In this document: positions 25,630 through 34,282 of the stretch, piece after piece
Layout of the letters: each line of letters begins with the position of its first letter
Position numbering within the stretch: the stretch's first letter is position 1
Assembly (NCBI GenBank): GCA_910584575.1
Contig: CAJUBG010000010.1
Span: forward strand, 1-64,000
DNA length: 64,000 nucleotides
DNA from: an uncultured Dorea sp.
Lineage (GTDB): Bacteria > Bacillota > Clostridia > Lachnospirales > Lachnospiraceae
Reading direction: 5' to 3'
Notes under the pieces: generated by a model
Told to the model about the DNA's origin: nothing
What the model saw: the letters and a program-made list of their open reading frames with translations, nothing else
The model's database searches: none
Program-made: the position numbers and the translations under genes

Positions 25630-26433
25630 GTGAGTGAAAAAAAGAAAAAGAAAACAGGGATAGAGCTTGTGCTGATTTCCCTGGTGGTGCTGTCCGTAGT
25701 CCGGCAGTTTTTCCTGGGGAGTTACCATAATATGTTCTTGGGGATTTTGACATTAATCCTTTTTATGGTGCCGCAGCTAATCGAAAAGATGGTGGGAGTC
25801 ACCATTCCCGCAGGTTTAAAAGGTGTAATCCTGATTTTTATCTTTTCGGCAGAGATTCTGGGAGAGATTAATGCGTTTTATATCAAGATTCCTATCTGGG
25901 ATACCATCCTACATACGACCAACGGATTTCTGATGGCGGCAATCGGGTTTGCGCTGATTGACCTCTTTAACAGGAGTGAAAAGTTTTCCATCAAGATGTC
26001 TCCATATTTTGTAGCATTTGTGGCGTTCTGTTTCTCTATGACGGTTGGAGTAGTCTGGGAATTTTTTGAGTTCAGTATGGACTGGTTCTTCCACACAGAT
26101 ATGCAGAAGGACTGGATTCTGCCGACAATCAGCTCTGTGAAGCTTGATCCCTTGGGGGCGAACAATCCTATACAGGTAACGGTAAAGTCCCTTGTCGTAA
26201 ACGGCGAGGAGTGGAATTTTGGCGGCTATCTTGATATTGGAATTGTAGATACCATGAAGGATTTGATCGTAAATTTTGTGGGAGCAGTTGTATTTTCCAT
26301 TATCGGAATTATTTATCTGAAGCAGAGAGGTAAAGGAAGGCTTGCTTCGTCGCTGATTCCACAGGTAAATGAGACATACGGGGAAGATGATAAGAAGGAG
26401 TCAGGTATTGATGGGCAAAACAGTAAGAAATAA
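25630..26433 (+). CDS. YjdF/DUF2238-like integral membrane protein
   Basis: 267 residues from a GTG behind AGAGAGGAG. About five or six membrane helices with the family pattern of a central WDTILHTTNGFLMAAIGFAL and a later TVGVVWEFFEFSMDWF, followed by a charged loop and a last helix (NFVGAVVFSIIGIIYL). YjdF-like proteins have no proven function. It heads a cluster of membrane transport genes (CLC channel, DUF308 protein, K+ channel), and the next start overlaps its end by 23 bp. Confidence 0.7.
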   Translation: MSEKKKKKTGIELVLISLVVLSVVRQFFLGSYHNMFLGILTLILFMVPQLIEKMVGVTIPAGLKGVILIFIFSAEILGEINAFYIKIPIWDTILHTTNGFLMAAIGFALIDLFNRSEKFSIKMSPYFVAFVAFCFSMTVGVVWEFFEFSMDWFFHTDMQKDWILPTISSVKLDPLGANNPIQVTVKSLVVNGEEWNFGGYLDIGIVDTMKDLIVNFVGAVVFSIIGIIYLKQRGKGRLASSLIPQVNETYGEDDKKESGIDGQNSKK

Positions 26434-27652
26434 CGTATATTTGATTTTATTCTGCTGTATCATCGGCGCTGTGGCAGGAGGCGTTATCTGGGCATTCCTG
26501 AAAATTATGTCTCTTGGGATTCATTTCCTGTGGGAATGGCTTCCGGCCAATTACTCAATTCCGTGCTATACATTGATTGTGTGTACCGTCGGCGGGGTGC
26601 TAATCGGTTGTTTCCGGAGGAGGTTTGGAGACTATCCGGAAGAACTTGATACCGTGATGGCAAAGGTAAAAGCAGAGAAAACTTTTGATTACTCCAATAT
26701 GCCGGTGCTTCTTCTCAGTGCGCTTTTTCCACTGCTTTTAGGAAGCAGTATCGGTCCGGAGGCGGGACTTACGGGCGTAATCGTGGGACTTTGCTACTGG
26801 ATTGGGGATAACCTTTCGTTTGCAAGGCAGAATGCGAAGGAGTATTCTCAGGTGGGAGTAGCCGTGACTCTTGGCGTACTGTTCCGTTCGCCGCTGTTCG
26901 GCGTGTTTGCGGTGGAGGAGGAGAACAAAGACAAGGAGATTATAAAGCTTCCGGCAACGCTGAAATTATTCCTGTACGGTCTTGCCGCCGCTGCGGGAAC
27001 CGTATGCTATATGCTGTTGTCAGAGATTTTCGGGGCAGGTCTTGGGGCGCTGCCGTCTTTTCCGGAAATGGAGCCAGAGCTTTGGGATTACCTGATGTTG
27101 GTTGTATACATTCTGCTTGGCTGTGTATTGGCAAAGTTTTATTTCCTTACACATCTGGCGGCCAAGAAGGCTTTGACTGGGGTGCCTGTTATCTTGAAAG
27201 AAACGATAGGCGGTGTCTGCCTTGGCGCCATGGGGATGCTGATGCCTGTGCTGATGTTTTCAGGCGAGGAGGCAATGGGGGAGTTGGTCGCGGATTGTGA
27301 GATGTATGCGCCGCTGATTCTTGCCGCCATTGCATTTTTAAAGGTGCTGCTTACGAATGTCTGCATCCAGTCAGGTCTTAAAGGAGGACATTTCTTTCCG
27401 ATTATATTTGCAGGGGTATGTCTCGGTTATTCCGCGGGGGCGCTGGTGTTTGGATACAGCGGGGGCCATATGGTATTTGCCGCGGCGACTGTGACGGCTT
27501 CCCTGCTTGGAGGAATCATGAAAAAGCCTCTGGCTGTGACTGTATTGTTGTTTTTGTGCTTTCCGGTCAGGCTGTTTCTATGGATTTTCCTTGCGGCAGC
27601 GGCGGGGAGTATGTTCTGCTCAAAGCTGAAGGGATTGTTATTGCCTGCATAA
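26411..27652 (+). CDS. CLC-family chloride channel/antiporter
   Basis: 413 residues from the ATG at 26411 (AAGGAG 11 bp upstream). CLC signatures are present: GSSIGPEAG at ~111-119, retaining the gating Glu of the GxEGP motif; LGVLFRSPLFGVFAVEE for the second ion-binding helix; and GLKGGHFFPIIFAGVCLGY for the GGxFxP motif. There is no C-terminal CBS pair. CLC proteins move chloride (or fluoride in one clade) across the membrane, often in acid resistance; the neighbouring DUF308 gene fits an acid-stress theme. Confidence 0.85.
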   Translation: MGKTVRNNVYLILFCCIIGAVAGGVIWAFLKIMSLGIHFLWEWLPANYSIPCYTLIVCTVGGVLIGCFRRRFGDYPEELDTVMAKVKAEKTFDYSNMPVLLLSALFPLLLGSSIGPEAGLTGVIVGLCYWIGDNLSFARQNAKEYSQVGVAVTLGVLFRSPLFGVFAVEEENKDKEIIKLPATLKLFLYGLAAAAGTVCYMLLSEIFGAGLGALPSFPEMEPELWDYLMLVVYILLGCVLAKFYFLTHLAAKKALTGVPVILKETIGGVCLGAMGMLMPVLMFSGEEAMGELVADCEMYAPLILAAIAFLKVLLTNVCIQSGLKGGHFFPIIFAGVCLGYSAGALVFGYSGGHMVFAAATVTASLLGGIMKKPLAVTVLLFLCFPVRLFLWIFLAAAAGSMFCSKLKGLLLPA

Positions 27653-27694
27653 GCGGGCTGTAATAATAAATTAAAAATCAGGAGGATTTTATTT

Positions 27695-28213
27695 ATGAAG
27701 ATTTTTTCCATTGTATTTGGGGTGCTAATTGCGATTTGTGGGCTTTCCTGCATATTCACTCCGTTGATTACGTTTCTGGAGGCAGGCTATTTTCTGGTGA
27801 TACTGCTGTTCGTCTATGGGGCGGTAGGGATTATCCGTTCTGTTTCCAACAAGAATTACGGAATTGACTTTGTTTTTGATATCCTAAGTATCATCCTGGG
27901 TATCGTGATTCTGGTTGTGCCTGGACTTAAGCTGATGACAGACGGTATGCTGATTTATCTCATGGCGTTCTGGTTTATGCTTCAGGGGGTAATCAACATC
28001 TTCCAGGCGTTCCGTCAGAAAAAGATGACGAAGGGCCTGGGATGGGTCTGGACGCTGACGCTTGGGATTCTGGGATTGCTGGTAGGTATCTATTCCGTGG
28101 TACACCCGATGCTGCTTGCGCTGACCTTTGGAATCCTGGTAGGAGTCTACTTTATCGAAAGCGGTATCAGCATGATTGTTATGGCTCAGTATATCCAGGG
28201 AGATGAAGAATAA
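27695..28213 (+). CDS. DUF308/HdeD-like membrane protein
   Basis: 172 residues, ATG 10 bp after AGGAGG. Six short membrane helices arranged in three pairs (IFSIVFGVLIAICGLSCIFT; DFVFDILSIILGIVILVVPG; TLTLGILGLLVGIYSVVHPM) and a C-terminal GVYFIESGISMIVMAQYIQG, the typical pattern of the HdeD/DUF308 family linked to acid tolerance in E. coli. Mechanism is unknown. It lies in the same operon as the CLC channel and overlaps the K+ channel gene. Confidence 0.8.
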   Translation: MKIFSIVFGVLIAICGLSCIFTPLITFLEAGYFLVILLFVYGAVGIIRSVSNKNYGIDFVFDILSIILGIVILVVPGLKLMTDGMLIYLMAFWFMLQGVINIFQAFRQKKMTKGLGWVWTLTLGILGLLVGIYSVVHPMLLALTFGILVGVYFIESGISMIVMAQYIQGDEE

Positions 28214-28649
28214 AGGGCAGTCAAGGATGAAAGCATGGAGGCGTTGTTATCGTGTTCTGAAGCGGACGGGAACCTTGAAGATTTTCGTCAGCTTCCTTGT
28301 GTTCCTCTGTGGGGCGGCGGCAGTATTGACAGTGTTAGAGCCTGGGATTGATACCTGGGGCGATGCCCTGTGGTACTGCTTCGTCGCTTCTACCACGATA
28401 GGATTTGGCGACATCTGCGCTGTTACCAGGGCAGGCCGGATTATTACGGTGCTTGTGGCGGCATATGGGATTCTTATGACGGCAATGGTGCCTGGGGTTG
28501 TGGTGAGCTATTATATGGAGTATTTGAAGGTGAGGGAGAAGGAGACTATTTCGGTTTTTCTGGAAAAGTTAGAGAGACTGCCGGAGTTGTCCAAGGACGA
28601 GCTTTTTAAGTTATCCCAAAGAATACGGGAATTTGAGCATAAAGAATAA
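28203..28649 (+). CDS. Two-helix potassium channel (Ion_trans_2 type)
   Basis: 148 residues from ATG 28203, overlapping the DUF308 stop; ATG 28227 with AAGG before it is an alternative. One helix (~26-45), a pore loop with selectivity filter TTIGFGD at ~64-70, and a second helix (~77-98), followed by a cytosolic Glu/Lys-rich tail without an RCK domain. The filter is the K+-channel TxGFGD form. It ends the operon before a strong terminator. Confidence 0.85.
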   Translation: MKNKGQSRMKAWRRCYRVLKRTGTLKIFVSFLVFLCGAAAVLTVLEPGIDTWGDALWYCFVASTTIGFGDICAVTRAGRIITVLVAAYGILMTAMVPGVVVSYYMEYLKVREKETISVFLEKLERLPELSKDELFKLSQRIREFEHKE

Positions 28650-28655
28650 GAAGGT

Positions 28656-28693
28656 ACAGACGTCGGAAATATTGTTCGGCGTCTGTATTTTTA
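28656..28693 (+). terminator. Rho-independent terminator after the ion-channel operon
   Basis: ACAGACG (28656-28662) pairs with CGTCTGT (28680-28686), extended by imperfect inner pairs, followed by a T-rich tail TATTTTTA. Confidence 0.8.
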
Positions 28694-28740
28694 TGCATAG
28701 ACCTGTGCAGATGAAATATGCTGCGTAAAATTGAAAATAA

Positions 28741-28750
28741 CTATAAATAG
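28741..28750. promoter_or_regulatory. CTATAAATAG element upstream of the PucR-type gene
   Basis: This 10-mer, about 100 bp upstream of the regulator start, recurs exactly at 61596-61605 and as its reverse complement at 59584-59593; the core TTTATAG also occurs twice ahead of metN. It may be one half of a shared operator, but short AT-rich matches carry a real chance rate. Confidence 0.35.
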
Positions 28751-28847
28751 GCACGCTTATCGACATTAACGATTGGACAGAGATTTTTCCTGCTAATATA
28801 ATAAAAAGTAGTATGTCAGTACGCGGGTATTGCAGAAATGAGGGCAG

Positions 28848-30077
28848 ATGTGCATGAAGGATAATTTCGATATAAATGTCTGTTATAAAAAAGTATTCAG
28901 GATGTTGGGGAACGAAGGTACGATTGATAAGATGGTAAATGATATTGCAGAATATACTAATACAAGGATTACCGTCATAGATATCGGAGGAAAAATACTT
29001 TCTGTTTCGGATGAGAGACGGGACGGGGAGTGCGAGGATTGCGTGAACCGAAAAGAGAAGCTTATGTGCCTGGTTGCACGGTACATTGAGACGCCGGCAG
29101 AAGAAGCACCGGAGTTTTCCATGCTGATTGACGAGGGGGAAGGCATAAGGGCAGTCAGCAGGATTACGGTAAAGGGCAATACAGAAGGGTTCAGTATTAT
29201 GGAGGCGCCCGCGGACAAGGAGTCTGCTATTGCTGAAGAACGGTTATTATGTCAGGCAAATGATATTCTCTGCCAGGCGCTCGGTATTCTGATGGAGCGT
29301 TACGGTCACAGGGTCTATTATCACGCTTCTACACTCCGGCGTATGATAGCCAGAAGCTTTTTTGATGAAGATGCGGAGAATGGGTTAAAGATTAAAGAGA
29401 TTCGGTCTATGTACAATATATATGTGCTTCCTGATTTTATAGTAGCCATTTTAGAAATGAAGGATTATCATATGCTTCAACTGCAGAAGGCGGCAAACAG
29501 CCTTGCAGACGAATTTCCCGATTCATTTATCTATATAAAAGAAGACAGGGTGTACGTGCTGTTTTCTGGGGTGAGGGTAAAGCATAACAGAACAATGATT
29601 GGCTCTGTATTAGAAGAAATATGCGGAGAATACGGCTTTTACTGTGGGGTGAGCGAACCCTTTGACGATGTTGAGCTGGTTGAAAAGAAGCATTTTCTCG
29701 TGAGGAAGGCTCTTGAGATTGGAAGGGCATCAGAGCCGGAGAAAGAAATCTACATGGAATATGACTACTATATCCAGACGGTCTGCTCATGCGCGGTATC
29801 CGCCATAGGGAGAGCAAGATATTTAGAGAAAGAGCTTCAAGAGCTGAAAAATGAAGACTGTATGAAAGGAACTTGTTTTTATCATACATTAAAGGAATAT
29901 CTTTTAAATGGGAATAATGTCAGTATGACGTCGAAGAAACTTTTTATCCACCGTAATACCATGATCTATCGGTTAGGTAAGATTAACGAGATTCTGGGGG
30001 TGGATATTAATGCGCCGTCCGTTTCACAGCGGCTCATGCTCAGTATTATTTTGCAGGAGCAGGAACGGGTGAACTGA
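28848..30077 (+). CDS. PucR/CdaR-type transcriptional regulator
   Basis: 409 residues; ATG 28848, or ATG 28854 two codons later. An N-terminal sensor-like region (~1-150, with a CEDCVNRKEKLMC cysteine group that could bind metal), a central domain ~150-330, and a C-terminal PucR-type HTH (LLNGNNVSMTSKKLFIHRNT, MIYRLGKINEILGVD). PucR proteins usually activate neighbouring catabolic genes in response to a substrate. The divergent-looking palindrome right after its stop, in front of the reductase gene, could be its target. Confidence 0.8.
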   Translation: MCMKDNFDINVCYKKVFRMLGNEGTIDKMVNDIAEYTNTRITVIDIGGKILSVSDERRDGECEDCVNRKEKLMCLVARYIETPAEEAPEFSMLIDEGEGIRAVSRITVKGNTEGFSIMEAPADKESAIAEERLLCQANDILCQALGILMERYGHRVYYHASTLRRMIARSFFDEDAENGLKIKEIRSMYNIYVLPDFIVAILEMKDYHMLQLQKAANSLADEFPDSFIYIKEDRVYVLFSGVRVKHNRTMIGSVLEEICGEYGFYCGVSEPFDDVELVEKKHFLVRKALEIGRASEPEKEIYMEYDYYIQTVCSCAVSAIGRARYLEKELQELKNEDCMKGTCFYHTLKEYLLNGNNVSMTSKKLFIHRNTMIYRLGKINEILGVDINAPSVSQRLMLSIILQEQERVN

Positions 30078-30078
30078 G

Positions 30079-30099
30079 CATTGTGCACTATGCATAATG
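30079..30099. promoter_or_regulatory. Inverted repeat, candidate operator before the double-cubane reductase
   Basis: CATTGTGCA (30079-30087) and TGCATAATG (30091-30099) are inverted copies matching at 8 of 9 positions around a CTA spacer. It lies 29 bp upstream of the -35 box proposed for the next gene. The core TTGTGC is also found in the palindrome at 31474-31490 ahead of metN. Confidence 0.45.
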
Positions 30100-30127
30100 A
30101 AAAGTTGAATGTTTGTGTTAAGAATAA

Positions 30128-30157
30128 TTGTTTTTTGTAGAAGGAGTGTGGTAGAAT
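30128..30157 (+). promoter_or_regulatory. Probable promoter of the double-cubane reductase gene
   Basis: TTGTTT (30128-30133) and TAGAAT (30152-30157) are separated by 18 bp and lie 30 bp before the start codon, with AGAGGAG as ribosome binding site in between. Confidence 0.5.
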
Positions 30158-30187
30158 AGGGATGTTTAGGTAAGAGGAGAGCGTTAT

Positions 30188-31348
30188 ATGGATATTATAA
30201 AGGAATTGCCCGAAATATTCGAGGAATTTGCAGAGCAGAAGAAGCAGTCGTTTTTACTTGTAAAGGAGTGCAAAGACCGGCATATTCCGGTTATTGGGGC
30301 GTACTGTTCGTATTTTCCAAGAGAACTGGCTACGGCGATGGGTGCGGTTCCCATCGGGCTTTGTTCATCGTCGGAGGAGACGGTAAAGATTGCAGAGACG
30401 GTGCTGCCAAAGAATGTGTGCCCGTTGATTAAGTCCAGCTATGGTTTTGCTATTTCAGACAGATGCCCGTATTTTCATTTCTCAGATCTGGTAGTGGGGG
30501 AAACTACCTGTGACGGTAAGAAAAAGATGTATGAGATGATGGCGGAATTTAAAGATGTATTTATTATGGAGCTTCCGAACATACAGTCCGATAAGGGGCT
30601 TAGGCTGTGGCGGGAGGAGATTATTCGCTTGAAGGATTATCTGGAAGATAAATTTCAGGTTGTGATAACGGATGAGGACGTCAAATTAGCAATTCGTCAG
30701 GAAAACCGCCGCAGAGAGGCATTAAAGAGGCTGTATGAGGTGATGAAGTTAGAGCCGGTTCCTGTTATGGGAATGGACCTGCTGAACGTCTTGTACGGAA
30801 GTAAATACCGGTTGGATAAGGATGCAGTTGTGGAGGAACTGAACCTTTTGACAGACCGGATACTTAAGGAATACGAAAAGAATCCGAAGAAGGAGAAAAG
30901 GCCCCGTATACTGGTCACAGGATGTCCAATCGGCGGAGATACACAGAAGCTTGTAAAGGCAATCGAGGATAACGGCGGCGTGGTTGTCGCTTTTGAGAAC
31001 TGTACCGGTGCAAAAGTGCTTGATAAATTAGTGGACGAGGAAGACCCTGATATCTACGGCGCAATCGCAAGAAAGTATTTCTATATCGGATGTGCCATCA
31101 TGACCCCTAACGATAAACGGATTGAACTGCTTGGCAGGATGATTGATGAATTCCAGGTGGATGGGGTGGTAGAGATGATTCTCTCAGGATGCCACTCTGT
31201 ACATATGGAATCCATCAGCGTACGTAATTTTGTCAGCGAAGAAAAACATATTCCATATACAGACGTTGTTACGGATTATTCTTCGGGGGATTTGGGACAA
31301 CTGAATACGAGAATGTCAGCATTTATTGAGATGCTTGAGACACACTAA
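30188..31348 (+). CDS. Double-cubane-cluster anaerobic reductase (HgdB/YjiM-like)
   Basis: 386 residues of the 2-hydroxyacyl-CoA dehydratase component D superfamily. Conserved parts are GAYCSYFPRELATAMGAVPI, LPKNVCPLIKSSYGFAI, VVGETTCDGKKKMYEMM, LVTGCPIGGDTQKLV, FENCTGAK and LSGCHSVHMES. The Cys set fits the single-gene double-cubane-cluster proteins, which receive electrons from an ATP-dependent ASKHA activator to reduce a difficult substrate. No BadF/HgdC-type activator gene is adjacent and there is no second dehydratase subunit. The natural substrate of this group is unknown. Confidence 0.82.
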   Translation: MDIIKELPEIFEEFAEQKKQSFLLVKECKDRHIPVIGAYCSYFPRELATAMGAVPIGLCSSSEETVKIAETVLPKNVCPLIKSSYGFAISDRCPYFHFSDLVVGETTCDGKKKMYEMMAEFKDVFIMELPNIQSDKGLRLWREEIIRLKDYLEDKFQVVITDEDVKLAIRQENRRREALKRLYEVMKLEPVPVMGMDLLNVLYGSKYRLDKDAVVEELNLLTDRILKEYEKNPKKEKRPRILVTGCPIGGDTQKLVKAIEDNGGVVVAFENCTGAKVLDKLVDEEDPDIYGAIARKYFYIGCAIMTPNDKRIELLGRMIDEFQVDGVVEMILSGCHSVHMESISVRNFVSEEKHIPYTDVVTDYSSGDLGQLNTRMSAFIEMLETH

Positions 31349-31352
31349 AATG

Positions 31353-31395
31353 AGACTGTTGGAAAAGAGAACATACTTTTCCAGCAGTCTTTTTT
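31353..31395 (+). terminator. Strong Rho-independent terminator
   Basis: A 14-bp stem, GACTGTTGGAAAAG (31353-31366) with CTTTTCCAGCAGTC (31376-31389, one wobble), and a T6 tail. It separates the reductase from the metNIQ genes. Confidence 0.92.
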
Positions 31396-31450
31396 GCCGT
31401 ATTGAAAAAGAATCCGTAATATTTATAGATAAAATATATGAGTTATTGAC

Positions 31451-31468
31451 ATTTATAGACAATATCTA
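31451..31468. promoter_or_regulatory. 18-nt element shared with the 61.6-kb ABC operon
   Basis: ATTTATAGACAATATCTA here is the exact reverse complement of 61586-61603. Its TAGACAATATCTA part is an imperfect palindrome. It starts at the last base of a TTGACA (31446-31451), a possible -35 box for metNIQ. A second TTTATAGATAA lies ~30 bp upstream. Confidence 0.5.
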
Positions 31469-31473
31469 ACAAT

Positions 31474-31490
31474 TTGTGCGCGGTGCACAA
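31474..31490. promoter_or_regulatory. Perfect 6-bp inverted repeat before metN
   Basis: TTGTGC (31474-31479) and GCACAA (31485-31490) around GCGGT. It sits directly downstream of the 18-nt element and just before a TATAGA (31495-31500), so it could be an operator on the metN promoter. The whole 231-bp leader shows no S-box or T-box features. Confidence 0.45.
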
Positions 31491-31579
31491 TCGGTATAGA
31501 AAATATTGGAATTGTAGATGATGAAATCATGAAAAATATTTATTAGAATATCAAAAGGATTGTACGAGGAGGGAAGAAA

Positions 31580-32584
31580 TTGATTGAGATAAAGAACTTA
31601 AAGAAGATCTGGGAAGACGATGGAACCAGCGTTCTCGAAGATATCAACTTGACAATCGAAGACGGAGATATCTATGCGTTGGTAGGACGGAGTGGGGCAG
31701 GCAAATCAACGCTGCTTCGCTGTATTAACGGACTGACTTCTTATCAAGGCGGCAGTCTTACGGTGGACGGATGCGAGATTAAGGAGCTGAAGGATAAGGA
31801 CTTAAGAGAGTTCCGCAGGCATGTTGGCATGATATTCCAACATTTTTCTCTCCTGGAGAGGGAAACGGTGTACCAGAACATTGCACTTCCCATGCAGTGT
31901 TGGAAATATTCCAAGGCAGATACGGACAAAAAAGTGAAAGAGCTGCTTGAGCTGGTAGGCTTGGCGGATAAGATGAACGCCAAGCCAAGGAACCTAAGCG
32001 GAGGCCAGAAGCAGAGGGTAGCAATCGCAAGGGCGCTGACCATGGAGCCGAAGATCCTTCTTTGTGACGAGGCTACGTCTGCGCTGGATCCTAAGACCAC
32101 AAATTCGATCTTAGAGCTTCTGCTGGAGATTAATAAGAAGATTGGGATTACCATCGTCATCGTGACCCACCAGATGGAGGTGGTGAGAAAAGCCTGCAAT
32201 AAAGCCTGTATCTTAGAACAGGGACGGATAGCCGACGAAGGAACTGTGCGGGATATTTTCATAAAGCAGCCCTTATCCCTCAGGAGGCTTCTGGGAGAAG
32301 AAGAAATCCGGCTTCCGGCGCAGGGACATAATATCCAGATTGCCCACATGGTAAATGATATTCGTGACGGCGAGCTGTTTGGAAAGATGTCTAAGGAATT
32401 AGACTATGTGTTCCCAATCCTGGACGGAAAGATTCAGGAATACCAGGGAGACAACATGGGAATCTTTGTAATAAATGTGGACGACGCCCATCTTGAGATG
32501 GTCACAGAATATCTGGATGAACGCAGGATAAACTGGCGTAAGATGAGCGTAAGCGGACTTGGGCAGAAGGGAGGAGAGAAGTAA
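31580..32584 (+). CDS. metN: Methionine-type ABC transporter ATPase
   Basis: 334 residues from a TTG start behind GAGGAGGGAAGAAA; no ATG is available before the conserved beginning. Walker A GRSGAGKST (~36-44), signature LSGGQKQRVAIARAL (~139), Walker B ILLCDEATSALD, then a C-terminal NIL regulatory domain (~265-334) of the kind through which methionine inhibits MetN. Substrate might be methionine, its analogues or another compound; no SAM riboswitch precedes the gene. Confidence 0.88.
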   Translation: MIEIKNLKKIWEDDGTSVLEDINLTIEDGDIYALVGRSGAGKSTLLRCINGLTSYQGGSLTVDGCEIKELKDKDLREFRRHVGMIFQHFSLLERETVYQNIALPMQCWKYSKADTDKKVKELLELVGLADKMNAKPRNLSGGQKQRVAIARALTMEPKILLCDEATSALDPKTTNSILELLLEINKKIGITIVIVTHQMEVVRKACNKACILEQGRIADEGTVRDIFIKQPLSLRRLLGEEEIRLPAQGHNIQIAHMVNDIRDGELFGKMSKELDYVFPILDGKIQEYQGDNMGIFVINVDDAHLEMVTEYLDERRINWRKMSVSGLGQKGGEK

Positions 32585-33252
32585 TGTCATTAAAGAATTT
32601 TACCTTTGCACAGATCTGTCAGATGATTATTGTACCTGCATTTTTTGATACATTAAAAATGCTTTTGATATCAGGAATCCTGTCAACTGTATTTGGGTTT
32701 GTATTCGGCGTGATTCTGATCATAACAGAAAAAGGCGGGCTATACGAGAACATTGTGGTGAACAGGCTGCTTGATTTTATCGTAAACACCATTCGTTCTT
32801 TCCCATTTATCATCTTGATGGTTTCAATCATACCGTTTACGAGGCTGGTTGTAGGGAGTTCTATTGGAGATACGGCAGCGCTTGTGCCGCTTACCGTGGC
32901 GTGCACCCCGTTCATGGCGCGTATCTTCCAGAACAGTTTTAAAGAGGTGGATCCCGCGTTGATTGAGGCGGCCCAGTCCTTTGGGGCGTCTAAGTGGCAG
33001 ATTGTGTTCAAGGTTATGCTGAAAGAGTCTGTACCTTCAATTATCTCCGGATTGTGCCTGGCGATTATCAACCTGTTAGGCGCTACGGCTATGGCGGGTG
33101 CAGTAGGCGCAGGCGGATTAGGCGCAGTTGCCCTTACATATGGGTATCAGAATTTTAATCAAGAGATTATGTATACGATCTGTGTGATTTTGATTATTCT
33201 GGTCGCGGTTATTCAGTATTTTGGAGATTGGATTTACAAGAAATTAAAGTAG
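32584..33252 (+). CDS. metI: Methionine-type ABC transporter permease
   Basis: 222 residues, with TAATG start-stop overlap with metN. Five membrane helices and the EAA loop (EAAQSFGASKWQIVFKVML) characteristic of MetI; ends in the family pattern GYQNFNQEIMYTICVILIIL. Forms the membrane channel with MetN. Confidence 0.9.
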   Translation: MSLKNFTFAQICQMIIVPAFFDTLKMLLISGILSTVFGFVFGVILIITEKGGLYENIVVNRLLDFIVNTIRSFPFIILMVSIIPFTRLVVGSSIGDTAALVPLTVACTPFMARIFQNSFKEVDPALIEAAQSFGASKWQIVFKVMLKESVPSIISGLCLAIINLLGATAMAGAVGAGGLGAVALTYGYQNFNQEIMYTICVILIILVAVIQYFGDWIYKKLK

Positions 33253-33324
33253 TCAAAATCAGCGTGAATAAAAACGGGTAATAACCTGTTTTTAGATAAA
33301 TATACAAATATCAGGAGGCTAAGT

Positions 33325-34191
33325 ATGAAGAAAAGATTATTAAGTACATTACTTGTCGCGGTACTGGCAGGAACCATGATTGCAGGATGTGGGAAATCTG
33401 AATCCGGAGGCGATGCAGGAAACAGTACACAGGGCGAAGAACAGGGAAGTTTGGAGGGCAGCTCTGATGAGAAAAAAGAAGTGGTTAAAATCGGCATCCG
33501 TGCGGATATGGTGAATCAGTTGGAAGCAGTCAGAGATAAAATCGAGGGACTTGGATATACGGTGGAGGAAAGTGTATTCGATGACAGTGTGCAGCCGGAT
33601 GTCGCTTTGGCAGAGGGAAGCCTTGATATGAACTGGTATCAGCATGGACCGTATCTTGAGAGCTACAATGCAGAGAACGATACAGACCTTGTGATGATTG
33701 AGCCAAAGACCTTTTATCCTTTGTTCGCTATGTATTCAGATAAATGGGATTCTGTTGATAAACTTCCGGACGGCGCTACCATAGGGCTGTGCAATGACGC
33801 CACAAACCAGGCGCGCGGTTTGAATATGCTTCAGTCACAGGGATTGATTGAGCTTGATGATTCCGTGGAGGTTCCGACCATGTACGACGTAAAAAAGAAT
33901 CCGCATAACTTTGAATTCATTGAAGCCGAGATGTCGGTGCTTCCCCAGTCATTAGGTGACGCAGATGCAATCTGCCTTGCAGCGGGGCACATGGTAAACG
34001 CAGGGCTCTCCGCAGAAGGATATCTGTGTCAGTCAGATGATAATGATGTATATGCGGTTGGTTTTGCGGTAAGAAGCGAAGATAAAGATGCCGATTGGGC
34101 AAAAGAGATTGCAGAAGCAGTACAGTGTGACGAGCTGGCAGAATATTTTAAGACAGAAAAGGCCGGCACACAGATTCCATGTTGGGAATAA
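33325..34191 (+). CDS. metQ: Methionine-type substrate-binding lipoprotein
   Basis: 288 residues; lipoprotein signal with Cys22 (LAGTMIAGC) and a Gly/Ser/Glu linker. The NlpA/MetQ fold is recognisable: VKIGIRADMVNQLEAVRDKI, DVALAEGSLDMNWYQHGPYL, and AEMSVLPQSLGDADAICLAA near the ligand-binding residues. Anchored outside the membrane, it delivers ligand to MetNI. AGGAGG lies 8 bp before the ATG. Confidence 0.88.
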   Translation: MKKRLLSTLLVAVLAGTMIAGCGKSESGGDAGNSTQGEEQGSLEGSSDEKKEVVKIGIRADMVNQLEAVRDKIEGLGYTVEESVFDDSVQPDVALAEGSLDMNWYQHGPYLESYNAENDTDLVMIEPKTFYPLFAMYSDKWDSVDKLPDGATIGLCNDATNQARGLNMLQSQGLIELDDSVEVPTMYDVKKNPHNFEFIEAEMSVLPQSLGDADAICLAAGHMVNAGLSAEGYLCQSDDNDVYAVGFAVRSEDKDADWAKEIAEAVQCDELAEYFKTEKAGTQIPCWE

Positions 34192-34282
34192 GAGATTAAA
34201 TCATAAGGAGAGGGCAGGCGCTTGCTGCCCTTTTATAGTATCCGAAGATTTGTCAAAAGTTAAGATGAGAAGGAGGAAGCGC

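Noticed and set aside
31396..31579. S-box (SAM riboswitch) or T-box before metN
   Set aside because: The conserved blocks of either element are absent; only short palindromes and AT-rich repeats are seen.
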